From Fimbriimonadaceae bacterium (lineage in GTDB: Bacteria; Armatimonadota; Fimbriimonadia; Fimbriimonadales; Fimbriimonadaceae), in contig JALHNM010000008.1 of assembly GCA_022843485.1 (NCBI GenBank), positions 35,365-99,364 of the forward strand: a DNA stretch of 64,000 nucleotides. Reading direction: 5' to 3'. Positions 17,116 to 25,012 of the stretch are shown piece by piece (positions within the stretch are counted from its first letter, which is position 1; each line of letters opens with the position of its first letter). Below the pieces are notes generated by a model. It saw nothing but the letters and a program-made list of their open reading frames with translations. It searched no databases and was not told the origin of the DNA. Both the position numbers and the translations under genes were made by a program.

Positions 17116-17778
17116 TCAGCCCACCGTGACGAACGTGGCCGGGTCGTCTTCGCCGTACCAGTCCATCACGACCGGAAGGCCGGTGGCCGAGCGGAAGGTG
17201 CCGAGGCTCGAGCGGCCCGGCTCCGTGGCCGCCGCGGAAAGCAGAACGTCGCGGACGCGCCCGAGAAGCTCCCGGTTGGCCACGTCGAACCCCTCCGGGT
17301 CCTCGTCGGCGTAGGGGAGCTCCGCTGCCGCCGCCTCGATGGACTCGACCATCGCGCAGACCAGCACCCCGGACCGGGCCAGCGCGTCGGCCCCGTCGAC
17401 GAGGAAGGCGGCCACCGCCCCCGAATCGGCCCGGACGTTCAGCCGCATCTCCGTCCAAGGCCCGCCGGCCTCGGCGCAGGGCTGGAGCGAGGACGCCGCC
17501 ACGCTCCAGAACTCGCTGAGGTCGGCTCCGTCGGCGAAGACGTCGCTCCCGACGAGGCCTTCGAGCTGGACCCGGTTGACCCTCTCGCCCTGGACCTCGA
17601 CCCCCCCGAACGTGTCGGGGTCGAGCACGAGGCCGGGCAAAGACCGCTCCGGGCCGTGGATGCTGAAGTACGTCGTCCAGGTGACCACCCAGCCATTATC
17701 CCCGGCCCCGGTCGTCCGAGGGAAGGGGAGGATCTGCGGCCCTCGCCGCCGGGTCGGGCCCGACCTGAACGGCGACAC
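17116..17778 (-). CDS. Hypothetical protein (about 190-220 aa)
   Basis: I do not recognise this protein. The part from about residue 30 looks real: WTTYFSIHGPERSLPGLVLDPDTFGGVEVQGERV, later FWSVAASSLQPCAEAGGPW and MRLNVRADSGAVAAFLVDG, which gives mixed alpha/beta with acidic surface. There is no signal peptide and no membrane span. The first 30 residues from GTG 17778 are Arg/Pro-rich, so the true start may be an internal GTG near VVTWTTY. The 88-bp repeat palindrome at 17794-17881 lies directly upstream and may overlap its promoter. Confidence 0.6.
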   Translation of the reverse strand: MSPFRSGPTRRRGPQILPFPRTTGAGDNGWVVTWTTYFSIHGPERSLPGLVLDPDTFGGVEVQGERVNRVQLEGLVGSDVFADGADLSEFWSVAASSLQPCAEAGGPWTEMRLNVRADSGAVAAFLVDGADALARSGVLVCAMVESIEAAAAELPYADEDPEGFDVANRELLGRVRDVLLSAAATEPGRSSLGTFRSATGLPVVMDWYGEDDPATFVTVG

Positions 17779-17793
17779 GACCGGAACATCCTC

Positions 17794-17881
17794 GCTTCAA
17801 ACCTGCTTCAACTGTGCCTCAAACGTGCTTCAAACCCCGGTTTGCAGCACGTACGCAGCACGTTTGAAGCACGTTTGAAGC
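17794..17881. repeat. 88-bp palindrome of eight 11-bp units (4 direct + 4 inverted)
   Basis: The consensus unit GCTTCAAACGT is repeated at an exact 11-bp period: four plus-oriented units (17794, 17805, 17816, 17827) and four inverted units (17838, 17849, 17860, 17871). The outer inverted copies are exact; inner ones vary (GCTGCGTACGT, GCTGCAAACCG). It lies 15 nt upstream of the GTG at 17778. The 11-bp period is close to one helical turn, suggesting a protein-binding array or a large cruciform. Confidence 0.85.
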
Positions 17882-17900
17882 ACACAGCCCCCGCAGAAGA

Positions 17901-17927
17901 CCCCTCTCGGCAGCCTGCCGAGAGGGG
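17901..17927 (-). terminator. Strong hairpin terminator
   Basis: Perfect 13-bp arms (CCCCTCTCGGCAG and complement) surround one central base, 9 nt after the PEP-CTERM stop on the minus strand. A short TCTTCT follows. Confidence 0.8.
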
Positions 17928-17936
17928 TTCGAGACC

Positions 17937-18782
17937 TCAGCGACCTGCGGTCCGGCGGCGGGAGGCTCGCCAGCCGGCGAGGGCGAGGAGGCCGAGGGCC
18001 ATGGTCGAGGGCTCGGGCACGGGGGCGCCGTAGGCCATGTCCCGCCAGTCCTTCAGGCCGGTGTCGCCGACTTTGGTGAAGGAGGGGGTGCCGTCGAGGG
18101 TCATCGAGTAGAGCGTCCCGAGGCTGTCGAGCCCGTAGAACCCGTTCCCGTCGTACACCATGCCCGTGATCGCCGCGTCGAGGCTGTCCAGCTGGCCGAC
18201 GAGCTGTTTCGAGTTGTCCTCCCAGGTCGCCTTGTAGACGTACTGCGTGAGGCCGTCGCCGGACTCTTGGTTGAGCACATAGAACGCGTTGTCCTTCACC
18301 GCGAAGGCGTCGAAGCTGTTCACCTTCGGCCGGATGATCTTGATCGGCCCCCGGACGAAGCTCGTGAAGGTCACGGCGGCGTCTTGCGCACCCGGGCCGC
18401 TGCTCGCGACCAGCCCCTCCTCGATCTTGTTGGTCTGTCGGTCGTCGAGGGTGCCTCCGTCGAGGTGGGGCGCCCCGGAGCCGTTCACCGTGAAGAGCAC
18501 GTCATCGAGCGCCCCGGTCGCGAGGTCCTTGACTAGCCGCAGCTCGCCCTTCGCGTTCGTGACCCAGACGCTGCCGGTGGGGGCGACCGGGCCGCCGGAC
18601 CAGATGTGCAGCCCCCATGCGTCGTCCTGGAGCTTCACCACGCGGGTGGCCTTGGCCGTCCCCGCGTCGATCTGGTAGAGCCAGTTGTCCGCGTTCACGG
18701 CGTAGAGCGAGGCGGTCTGGGCGTGGGCCCCCAGGGCAAGCGTGCCCAAGGCGGCCATCGTCAAGGCGGTGCGTGTGCTCAT
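17937..18782 (-). CDS. PEP-CTERM surface protein with propeller-like repeats
   Basis: This is a 281-aa secreted protein. It has signal MSTRTALTMAALGTLALGAHAQ, then ASLYAVNADNWLYQID, GLHIWSGGPVAP and NGFYGLDSLGTLYSM, strand pairs like a DUF4394/propeller-type repeat. It ends PVPEPSTMALG, a hydrophobic stretch and the basic end RASRRRTAGR, the exosortase sorting tail. Start ATG 18782 has GGAGAAGGA upstream, one of the clearer ribosome sites here, and a TATACT box lies about 47 nt upstream. The strong hairpin downstream makes it monocistronic. Confidence 0.85.
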   Translation of the reverse strand: MSTRTALTMAALGTLALGAHAQTASLYAVNADNWLYQIDAGTAKATRVVKLQDDAWGLHIWSGGPVAPTGSVWVTNAKGELRLVKDLATGALDDVLFTVNGSGAPHLDGGTLDDRQTNKIEEGLVASSGPGAQDAAVTFTSFVRGPIKIIRPKVNSFDAFAVKDNAFYVLNQESGDGLTQYVYKATWEDNSKQLVGQLDSLDAAITGMVYDGNGFYGLDSLGTLYSMTLDGTPSFTKVGDTGLKDWRDMAYGAPVPEPSTMALGLLALAGWRASRRRTAGR

Positions 18783-18829
18783 GTGTGTCCTTCTCCGGTC
18801 ACCCCGCCCAAAGCGGCGGGGCCACCTTG

Positions 18830-18835
18830 AGTATA
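18830..18835 (-). promoter_or_regulatory. -10-like TATACT
   Basis: It lies upstream of the PEP-CTERM gene starting at 18782, leaving a normal leader with a Shine-Dalgarno. Confidence 0.4.
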
Positions 18836-18886
18836 CGGCGGAATGGGGGCGGCCGAGCCCCGCCCCCCGTCACGTTCAGGCACAGT

Positions 18887-19804
18887 TCAGGGGCGTCGGC
18901 GCCGGGCCACGAGGGCAGCGACCCCCACCCCGAGCGCGAGCATGGACCCCGGCTCCGGCACCGTCTTCACGACCCAGTCGTTATGGTCGCGCAGGGCGGT
19001 GAAGAACGGGATCTTGCCGTAGACCGAGCCGTTCGAGCTCTCGGCCACGCCCGCGACCTGCCACTCGTCGCCGACCTTGATGAAGAACCCGCCGCCGCTA
19101 TCCCCGGGCGCGGTTGCCCCTTCGAGCGTGGTCGGGGTCTTGGTCGATTTGTTGCCGCCGAGCGCCTCGAACGGAGCCATCGTGTTGTTCGCCTCTTGCC
19201 CGTCGTCGAAGTCCAACATGAACGTGTTCTTGACGACGAACTCGTTGTTCCTCGGGTCTTTGAGGTCGATCGCGTCGATGGCGTTCGTCGCCGCGCGCCT
19301 AGTGCCGTCGGGGTCGCTCATCGCCCCGGTCTTGCCGTTCCCGAAGAACCCGAACCCCGCGAAGGCCCCTTCTGTACCGTGGAGCGTCTTCGCGTCCCAC
19401 TTACCGGAGTAGAGCTTCGAGGGCGTGACGCCGGTCACGGCCTTCTTGAGCTTGACGAGGGCGATGTCCCGCCCCTCCCCCTTCTTGTCCTTGTCCCAGG
19501 GCAGGGCGTCGTGGAAGACGATCTTGTCGGCGAGGAACTCGGCGCCGTTGATGGTGAACTTGAAGTCGGCGACGGTGCCGGCGTCCTCCTTGATGACGTG
19601 GGCGGCGGTCAGGACCCACTCGCTGGCGATCAGGGTCCCGCTCCCGAAGCTGTCCTTGCCGGAGAGCTTGCCGACCGAGGTGAACGTCTTCCCGAAGTCC
19701 ACGTAGTCGGAGTCCTTCTTGGAGTCGAGGCCGGAGATCGCGTGGGCCCCGGCGGTCAGGGCCGCGAGCGCGGCGACGGCGAGTGTTCGAGTGACGTTTG
19801 TCAT
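18887..19804 (-). CDS. Trypsin-like serine protease with PEP-CTERM tail
   Basis: This 305-aa secreted S1-family protease has a signal ending ...LTAGAHA. The catalytic triad is visible: His in VLTAAHVI (residue 69), Asp in GRDIALVKL (113) and Ser in APGDSGGGFF. The C-terminus is TVPEPGSMLALG with a hydrophobic helix and VARRRRP, a PEP-CTERM sorting tail. It is therefore probably surface-displayed or released after exosortase cleavage. Start ATG 19804 follows AAAGGACAG; a longer frame upstream overlaps the divergent regulator and is rejected. The double-HTH gene begins 93 nt away in the opposite direction and may regulate it. Confidence 0.9.
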   Translation of the reverse strand: MTNVTRTLAVAALAALTAGAHAISGLDSKKDSDYVDFGKTFTSVGKLSGKDSFGSGTLIASEWVLTAAHVIKEDAGTVADFKFTINGAEFLADKIVFHDALPWDKDKKGEGRDIALVKLKKAVTGVTPSKLYSGKWDAKTLHGTEGAFAGFGFFGNGKTGAMSDPDGTRRAATNAIDAIDLKDPRNNEFVVKNTFMLDFDDGQEANNTMAPFEALGGNKSTKTPTTLEGATAPGDSGGGFFIKVGDEWQVAGVAESSNGSVYGKIPFFTALRDHNDWVVKTVPEPGSMLALGVGVAALVARRRRP

Positions 19805-19897
19805 GGCTGTCTGTCCTTTGGCCCTCCTCTCAGTCCGGAGTCGGGCATGGACACAGCCTAAGGCCCCGCGGCCGGCGGGCCCCCGTTCCTTCAGAAA

Positions 19898-21235
19898 ATG
19901 GAACGGCGTATCCTGGTGGTGGACGTGGGCGCAGCGCAGGAGGTCGGGGTCGGGGAGTTGGGCGGGTTCCTGCGGGGGCACCGCTTGGCCGCCCGGCTGT
20001 CCCTCTCCGAGCTCGCCCGGCGAGCGGAGGTGGCGAAGAGCACGCTGAGTCGCTGGGAGGCGGGTCGGGCGGAGCCGGACGTGGTCCCGCTACGCCAGGT
20101 GCTCCGGGCGCTCGGGGTGGACGCCGCCGGGACGGTGCAGGCCCTGGCCCTGCTCCGGGCGCCGCGGGGGGCGAGGGCCCTGCGCGAGCTCGACCGGCGC
20201 GAGGGACGCGACCTCGGCGAGATCGGGGTGTCGGCCCCGGTCTTCGGGTCGGCGCTGCGGGCCTTGCGGGGGCGGTCCGGGCTCACGGCGGACGACTTGG
20301 CCGGGCGAGTGGGCGTGGCCAGGTCGACCCTCGGGCTTTGGGAGACGGGCCAGCGCATGCCCGGCTCGCGCGACCTGGCCCTGGTGGCCGAGCTGTGCGG
20401 GGCGGGGCCCGAGGAGCGGGCGGCCCTCCTCGAACGCCGTCTCCCCGTGCCCCTCGGGCCGGAGGGGCCGGACAGGCTCGTGGCCTGGCTCGAGCGGCTG
20501 GTAGACCGGCTGGCGAGGGAGCGGCGGGTCAACGAGGTCGAGGCGGCGGGGTTCGAGGCCGAGGCCTGGCGCCTGGCCCAACACGACGACCGCGGGGCGG
20601 CGCTGCTGGGGCAGTACTACAACGTCCGGGCCGGGGCGCACTGCGAGACGTTCGCCGTCGCCGAGGTGCGGCGGTCCGCGACCAAGGCGCGCGACCTACC
20701 GTTTTACGACGCCCCCCGGCTGGTGAGCCACGTCCCCGAGTCGTGCCTCGCGTGGGTGCAGTACGGGACGGTCGGACTTGGCGGGATGGACCGGACGCTG
20801 CGGCGGCTCGAGCGGTGCTTCGAGCGGCCGATGACGGGCTACGAGCGGTGGTCGCTGCACCTGTTCCTGGCCCGGTTCTACGCCGAGCAGGGGCGGGTCG
20901 ACCGGCTGGAAGGGTCGCTGGCCCAAGCCGACCGCGAGGCCGGGGACGACGCCCACCAGGCCGAGCTCACCATGACCTACTCGGCGGACTGCTGGGAGGC
21001 GGCCGGGTATCCGGAACGGGCGTTGCGGCTCCTGCCCGAGGAGCTGCCCGACGTCTGGGCGGTGCCGGCGCACCTCGAGACGGTGCGGCTGAGCGCGCTG
21101 GTCCAGCTCGGGGAGCGGGACGCCGCCGCCCGGTCGCAGCAACGGCTCCACGGGTGGATCGCCGAGAGCGGGATCGTCACCGTAGAAGCCCGCCGCGCCC
21201 TCGGCCTCTACCGCGGCCGCTTCGGCGAGGCGTAG
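19898..21235 (+). CDS. Transcriptional regulator with two XRE-type HTH domains
   Basis: The 445-aa protein has HTH 1 at about 22-75 (LSLSELARRAEVAKSTLSRW) and HTH 2 at about 115-165 (LTADDLAGRVGVARSTLGLW). Both have the XRE pattern with the STLSRWE/STLGLWE recognition helix. The remainder is a long helical TPR-like region (for example LHLFLARFYAEQGRVDRLEG and ERALRLLPEELPDVWAV), as in regulators that sense peptides or partners. Two fused DNA-binding domains in one chain could bind an asymmetric or direct-repeat operator. It is divergent from the PEP-CTERM protease (93-nt gap). Confidence 0.85.
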   Translation: MERRILVVDVGAAQEVGVGELGGFLRGHRLAARLSLSELARRAEVAKSTLSRWEAGRAEPDVVPLRQVLRALGVDAAGTVQALALLRAPRGARALRELDRREGRDLGEIGVSAPVFGSALRALRGRSGLTADDLAGRVGVARSTLGLWETGQRMPGSRDLALVAELCGAGPEERAALLERRLPVPLGPEGPDRLVAWLERLVDRLARERRVNEVEAAGFEAEAWRLAQHDDRGAALLGQYYNVRAGAHCETFAVAEVRRSATKARDLPFYDAPRLVSHVPESCLAWVQYGTVGLGGMDRTLRRLERCFERPMTGYERWSLHLFLARFYAEQGRVDRLEGSLAQADREAGDDAHQAELTMTYSADCWEAAGYPERALRLLPEELPDVWAVPAHLETVRLSALVQLGERDAAARSQQRLHGWIAESGIVTVEARRALGLYRGRFGEA

Positions 21236-21296
21236 GGGCCGTACGAGAACCTGTACTTTTCCACATGGTCGTTGGCCAATCTTCTCCGAAGAGTTG

Positions 21297-21302
21297 TATA
21301 CT
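21297..21302 (+). promoter_or_regulatory. -10 box TATACT with leaderless spacing
   Basis: TATACT ends 6 nt before ATG 21309, so the transcript would begin at or next to the start codon. A possible TTGGCC -35 at 21272 has a long 19-nt spacer. Confidence 0.5.
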
Positions 21303-21308
21303 TGTCCT

Positions 21309-22604
21309 ATGCAGCAATTGCGGGCATGTTTGACGGCGGCTCTTACCGCGGCAGGAATGGTTTTCGCCGTGGCCCAGACGATAGATCCAAACTGGGTCGT
21401 GGAGTCTTCGGAGCCGGGGTGGCTAGAGCTCTTCCCATCGCTCGCCGCGACTGCAGACGGCGTGTGCGTCCAGGTCCAACAGTCGGTCATCGGGCAGTAC
21501 ACGACGTCCCGAACCCAGGTGCGTCGGTACGACGACTTTGGCACACTGCTCTGGACGCGAAACTTTGACTTTCAGGGGAGTGCTTGGGCGTCCGGGAGCT
21601 GGAGCTTCCCAAGCGCGGGCGGTTCGGTCTGGTTGGCCTCAATCGTCATGCGCGAGAGCCGGGACTCCACTCTGGTTCTCCGCCGCATCGACCGATTGGG
21701 CACGACGCTGGCTAACGTCCAGCGGGAGGTCAATGCGTCCGACCCTCGTCTCGAGTTCCAGCCGTTGGGGGACGGCGGGCTCGCGGTCGCGTGGTCCTCG
21801 CGGGGCAACCACTACCTCCGCCTCGGCCCGGCGGGCGAAGTGGTGGTCGAGACCTCACCCTCCGTCCGAGGTCGGCTCCTCACGCTCGGGCCCGGGGGAG
21901 AGTCCTACTGGGGCTCACTATCCTGGGAAAGACCGCCAACGTTCGAAATCTACAGGCTCGACGTTCAGGGGTCGCTCGTCTGGAGCCGGACGGTCAGCGT
22001 AGGGCTCGACCGGATCGGCGACGTTGCCGGACAGTTCGCGACCGTCAACGGGGACACCGTCGTCACGACGATGGGCGCCTACAAGGACTATCCGGCGCCC
22101 GACGAATACTGGATGGAGGCGGTCAGCCTTCGGGCCTCTGACGGAGCCGTCCTCGCCCGCCGCGACCTGCTCGACCGCGAGCGCTTCTGGGCACCGAAGC
22201 CGTTGTCCCACCCGTTCGGAGGCACCGTCCTGTCAGGCCATGCTGACAAGCCCTGGCCGATCGAAAGGCTGACGAGCGGCCTCGACCTGGTCTGGTCTCT
22301 GGCCGGCCCTCCGTTTGACGCCTCGGTCAGTGTCAAGGCCATCGACCGCTTCGGCAACCTTTGGCTGACGGGGTCCGAGAGATCCCAACCCGGCTCTGAC
22401 TGGAGCGTCGGTGTCTTGGGCCCCCAAGGGGTGCTGAGAGCCCGGAGCCGGTTGGCCTTCGCCGAAAGCTCCCACGCCTCTGAGGTTGCCTTTGACCCGA
22501 CTGGCCGGGCCTACGTGTTGGGTCTTCGCGGCGAATATGGCCCCGAGCCTATGACGGTCCTCGCCCAGTACCCGGCGCTCGCGAACCCGCGCTTGAGGCA
22601 CTGA
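21309..22604 (+). CDS. Secreted beta-propeller-like protein
   Basis: The 431-aa product has signal MQQLRACLTAALTAAGMVFAVAQ, followed by strand-rich repeats with GTLLWTRNFDFQG, GSVWLASIVM, GSLVWSRTVSVGLDRIGDVAGQF, GNLWLTGSERS and GRAYVLGLRGEYG. These are like the SBBP/WD-type blades found in secreted proteins that report values along a track. There is no anchor or PEP tail. ATG 21309 is used because it begins the signal peptide. A strong hairpin follows 7 nt after the stop. The function is unknown. Confidence 0.7.
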   Translation: MQQLRACLTAALTAAGMVFAVAQTIDPNWVVESSEPGWLELFPSLAATADGVCVQVQQSVIGQYTTSRTQVRRYDDFGTLLWTRNFDFQGSAWASGSWSFPSAGGSVWLASIVMRESRDSTLVLRRIDRLGTTLANVQREVNASDPRLEFQPLGDGGLAVAWSSRGNHYLRLGPAGEVVVETSPSVRGRLLTLGPGGESYWGSLSWERPPTFEIYRLDVQGSLVWSRTVSVGLDRIGDVAGQFATVNGDTVVTTMGAYKDYPAPDEYWMEAVSLRASDGAVLARRDLLDRERFWAPKPLSHPFGGTVLSGHADKPWPIERLTSGLDLVWSLAGPPFDASVSVKAIDRFGNLWLTGSERSQPGSDWSVGVLGPQGVLRARSRLAFAESSHASEVAFDPTGRAYVLGLRGEYGPEPMTVLAQYPALANPRLRH

Positions 22605-22610
22605 CGGTCG

Positions 22611-22642
22611 CCAGCCAGTCCCCGTGGCCAGGGACTGGCTGG
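22611..22642 (+). terminator. Hairpin terminator
   Basis: Perfect 12-bp arms (CCAGCCAGTCCC and complement) around an 8-nt loop, 6 nt after the stop at 22604. Confidence 0.75.
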
Positions 22643-22706
22643 GTCTCGTTCGTGCGCGGGCCGCGGGTTCACCTGCGCGCGGCTCGCCGCGGTGAGTGGT
22701 CGAATC

Positions 22707-22737
22707 GCCGCGGGGTCGCTTCGCGACAGCCCGCGGC
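22707..22737. repeat. 31-nt palindrome, copy 1
   Basis: The arms begin GCCGCGGGGTCGC. The reverse complement matches 26955-26985 at 29 of 31 positions. It lies between convergent genes. Confidence 0.7.
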
Positions 22738-22759
22738 TACTCAGGGGTCTACTCAGGGG

Positions 22760-23050
22760 TCACTTGCCGACTTCGCCGTCACCGTCGAGGTCTTTGCCGG
22801 TCAGGTTCTCGGCGGCCCCGACGGCGGCGTCCTTCACCTTGGCGAAGAGCCCGCCCGCGGCTTCGGCCACGTTGCCCGCGACCTCCTTGGCGGTCTCGAG
22901 GGCTTGGCCCGCCTTGTCCTGGACCGTCTCGGCCGCGCCGTGGGCCGCATCGGCGACGTCGTGGGCCGCGTCCTTGGCCGTGTCGGCTGCGTGGGCTGTC
23001 GCGTCCTGTGCCTTGTCAGAGAGGGTTTCGGGGGTGGTGTCTTCGTTCAC
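22760..23050 (-). CDS. Small LEA-like Ala/Asp-rich helical protein
   Basis: This 96-aa highly acidic protein has 11-residue-type amphipathic repeats (DKAQDATAHAADTAKDAAHD, HGAAETVQDKAGQALETAK) like group 3 LEA or CsbD-type stress proteins. The end KDLDGDGEVGK resembles an EF-hand Ca-binding loop (D.D.DGE). There is no signal peptide, so it is probably cytoplasmic. Start GTG 23050 has GAGGA about 9 nt upstream. A YtxH-like gene lies just upstream in the same direction, so both may be part of a desiccation or envelope stress response. Confidence 0.75.
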   Translation of the reverse strand: MNEDTTPETLSDKAQDATAHAADTAKDAAHDVADAAHGAAETVQDKAGQALETAKEVAGNVAEAAGGLFAKVKDAAVGAAENLTGKDLDGDGEVGK

Positions 23051-23137
23051 GGGTGATCCTCGCCCCGCCGGGTTCCGGCGGACACCCTCATTCTAGCGCG
23101 GTGGACACCCGATTCAGGTTACGGGGTGTCCCCTGGG

Positions 23138-23473
23138 TCAGGGTCGAGTGACCCCCTTCGCGATCGAGCGGCCCGTCTCGTCGACCGCACGCTTGATCTC
23201 GCGGGCGTCGTGTTCGACGTGGTCCGAGACGTGATCCATCAAGTCACGGCCCCGGTGCTTCAAGTCGTTCACCACGGCGGAACCCTTGCCCGCGACGTCG
23301 CTCACCTTATCGACGACCTGGTCGAACTCGCGCCGGCGGCTGACGGCGTAGATGAACGTCCCGATGACGCCGACTGCGGCGCCGATCAGGAAAGAGGAGA
23401 GTCCCAGGCCGCCGCGGGGTTCGGCGTAGTCGTAGTTCTGCACACTGCTTTCTACGCCGCAGTGAGTACCCAT
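23138..23473 (-). CDS. YtxH-like small membrane protein
   Basis: The 111-aa protein has one N-terminal transmembrane helix (GLSSFLIGAAVGVIGTFIYAV) followed by RRREFDQVVDKVSDVAGKG and a charged helical tail (DLMDHVSDHVEHDAREIKRAV). This is the usual YtxH/gas-vesicle-GvpP-like architecture. Such proteins are small, membrane-anchored and often stress-induced, with no known enzymatic activity. Start ATG 23473 is chosen because upstream codons have no conserved character. It precedes the LEA-like gene by 87 nt on the same strand and is divergent from pilC. Confidence 0.75.
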   Translation of the reverse strand: MGTHCGVESSVQNYDYAEPRGGLGLSSFLIGAAVGVIGTFIYAVSRRREFDQVVDKVSDVAGKGSAVVNDLKHRGRDLMDHVSDHVEHDAREIKRAVDETGRSIAKGVTRP

Positions 23474-23715
23474 CGTGTGAAGGGCCGCCGAACGGCGGAA
23501 GAATTCCGTCAGGACCCTGCGAAAGCCTGGCCAGAGGGCACTTGCTCTGGGTCGGATGGACGGCTCGGAAGACGCAGGCCCGCCCGTCGCACCGTGCACA
23601 AGAGAAGACGGTCCCCGCGACTCAGGACGGGGTCTGGGGTCGGGCAGAGGGGCGAACGAATGGGCTAAGCTATGCGTCCAACGGGGAATCGGCGGAGAGC
23701 CGATCGGTTGACGAG

Positions 23716-24945
23716 ATGCCAGTCTACAGCTACACCTTCAAGGACGTGAGCGGCGGCCTCCAAAAGGGGACGGCCGAGGCCGATAGCGAAGAGGCTTTGA
23801 GGGGACGGTTCGGCGAGCAGGGCCTCGAGCTCGTCGAAGTCACCCTCATCAAGAAGACCGGCAAGTCGACCGCCAAGCGCACGGGCAAGGTCAAGCTCGC
23901 CAACCTGGCCGTGTTCTGCCGCCAGTTCTCGACGATGGTCGACGCCGGGGTGTCGCTCGTGCGGTGCCTGGACGTCCTCGGGCGCCAGACGCAGGACCCC
24001 AAGCTCAAGAAGATCCTCATCGACATCGGCGAGCGGGTCGAGGGCGGCGAGTCGCTCTCCCGGGCCATGCAGCGCCACCCGCGGACCTTCAACAACCTCT
24101 TCATCGGCCTCATCCGGGCGGGCGAGGTCGGCGGCGTGCTCGAGGAGACCCTCCAGCGCCTCAGCCAGTTCCTCGAGGCGGACGTGGCCCTGCGGCGCAA
24201 GGTCAAGTCGGCGCTCACCTACCCGGTGCTCGTCCTCATCGCCGCCATCGGCATCGTGACGTTCCTCGTGGCCTGGGTCGTGCCCCAGTTCGCCCAGCTC
24301 TTCAAGGACATCGGGCTCAAGGACACCGACTTCCCCGGCCCGACCAAGTTCCTGATCGACCTCTCGGCGAACCTCCAGAAGAACGCCCTGATCATCATCC
24401 TGGTCGGTGTGGCCGTGTTCTTCGGGTGGAAGCTGTTCGTCTCCACGCGCTTCGGGCGCCGGGCCGCCGACCGGGTCAAGCTCGTCATCCCTGTCTTCGG
24501 CAAGCTCCACCACAAGGTCTGCATGGCCCGTTTCAGCCGGACGATGGGCACCCTCCTCACCTCGGGCGTCCCCATCCTCCAAGCCATGGAGACGGTCGCG
24601 GGCACGATCGGGAACACGATCATGGCCGACGCCGTGCTCGACGCCCGCGCCCGCATCCGAGAGGGAGACCGGATCGGCGACCCCCTCGAGGCGAGCAAGA
24701 TGTTCCCGCCGATGGTCGTGCACATGATCGGCGTCGGAGAAGAGTCTGGCTCGCTGGACTTCATGCTCCAGAAGATCGCCGACTTCTACGAGGCCGAGGT
24801 CGAGGCGACCCTCGCCTCGCTCACTGCCGCCCTCGAGCCGCTGCTGATCCTCTTCCTCGGGTTCATCGTCGGGTTCATCGTCATCGCGATGTTCCTGCCC
24901 CTGATCAAGGTCATCGAAGGCCTCTCGACCGGCGACGCGACCTAG
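23716..24945 (+). CDS. pilC: Type IV pilus / type II secretion inner-membrane platform protein PilC
   Basis: This 409-aa GspF/PilC-family protein begins MPVYSYTFKDVSGG. It has two T2SSF domains (about 70-190, with FCRQFSTMVDAGVSLVRCLDVL, and 275-395, with ARFSRTMGTLLTSGVPILQAM) and three membrane spans (about 175-195, 225-245 and 380-400). It forms the membrane platform on which the PilB and PilT ATPases (47.8 and 46.3 kb here) act. ATG 23716 matches the family start; an upstream extension is not family-like. It is a lone gene, not clustered with pilB or pilT. Confidence 0.93.
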   Translation: MPVYSYTFKDVSGGLQKGTAEADSEEALRGRFGEQGLELVEVTLIKKTGKSTAKRTGKVKLANLAVFCRQFSTMVDAGVSLVRCLDVLGRQTQDPKLKKILIDIGERVEGGESLSRAMQRHPRTFNNLFIGLIRAGEVGGVLEETLQRLSQFLEADVALRRKVKSALTYPVLVLIAAIGIVTFLVAWVVPQFAQLFKDIGLKDTDFPGPTKFLIDLSANLQKNALIIILVGVAVFFGWKLFVSTRFGRRAADRVKLVIPVFGKLHHKVCMARFSRTMGTLLTSGVPILQAMETVAGTIGNTIMADAVLDARARIREGDRIGDPLEASKMFPPMVVHMIGVGEESGSLDFMLQKIADFYEAEVEATLASLTAALEPLLILFLGFIVGFIVIAMFLPLIKVIEGLSTGDAT

Positions 24946-25012
24946 GCTGGCTCCGAGCCGGGCGGCCGACCCGCCCGGCGACGGTGCCAGGGGCTACACT
25001 TCCTAGACGGTC

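Noticed and set aside
17794..17881. CRISPR array
   Set aside because: Units are 11 bp, contiguous and half inverted; there are no spacers and no cas genes.
19798..21333. A 511-codon Gly/Arg-rich frame
   Set aside because: Shadow of the double-HTH regulator, which has a start, domain order and codon bias.
22738..22763. Direct repeat TACTCAGGGGTC
   Set aside because: Only two short copies next to a gene end; too little to call an element.
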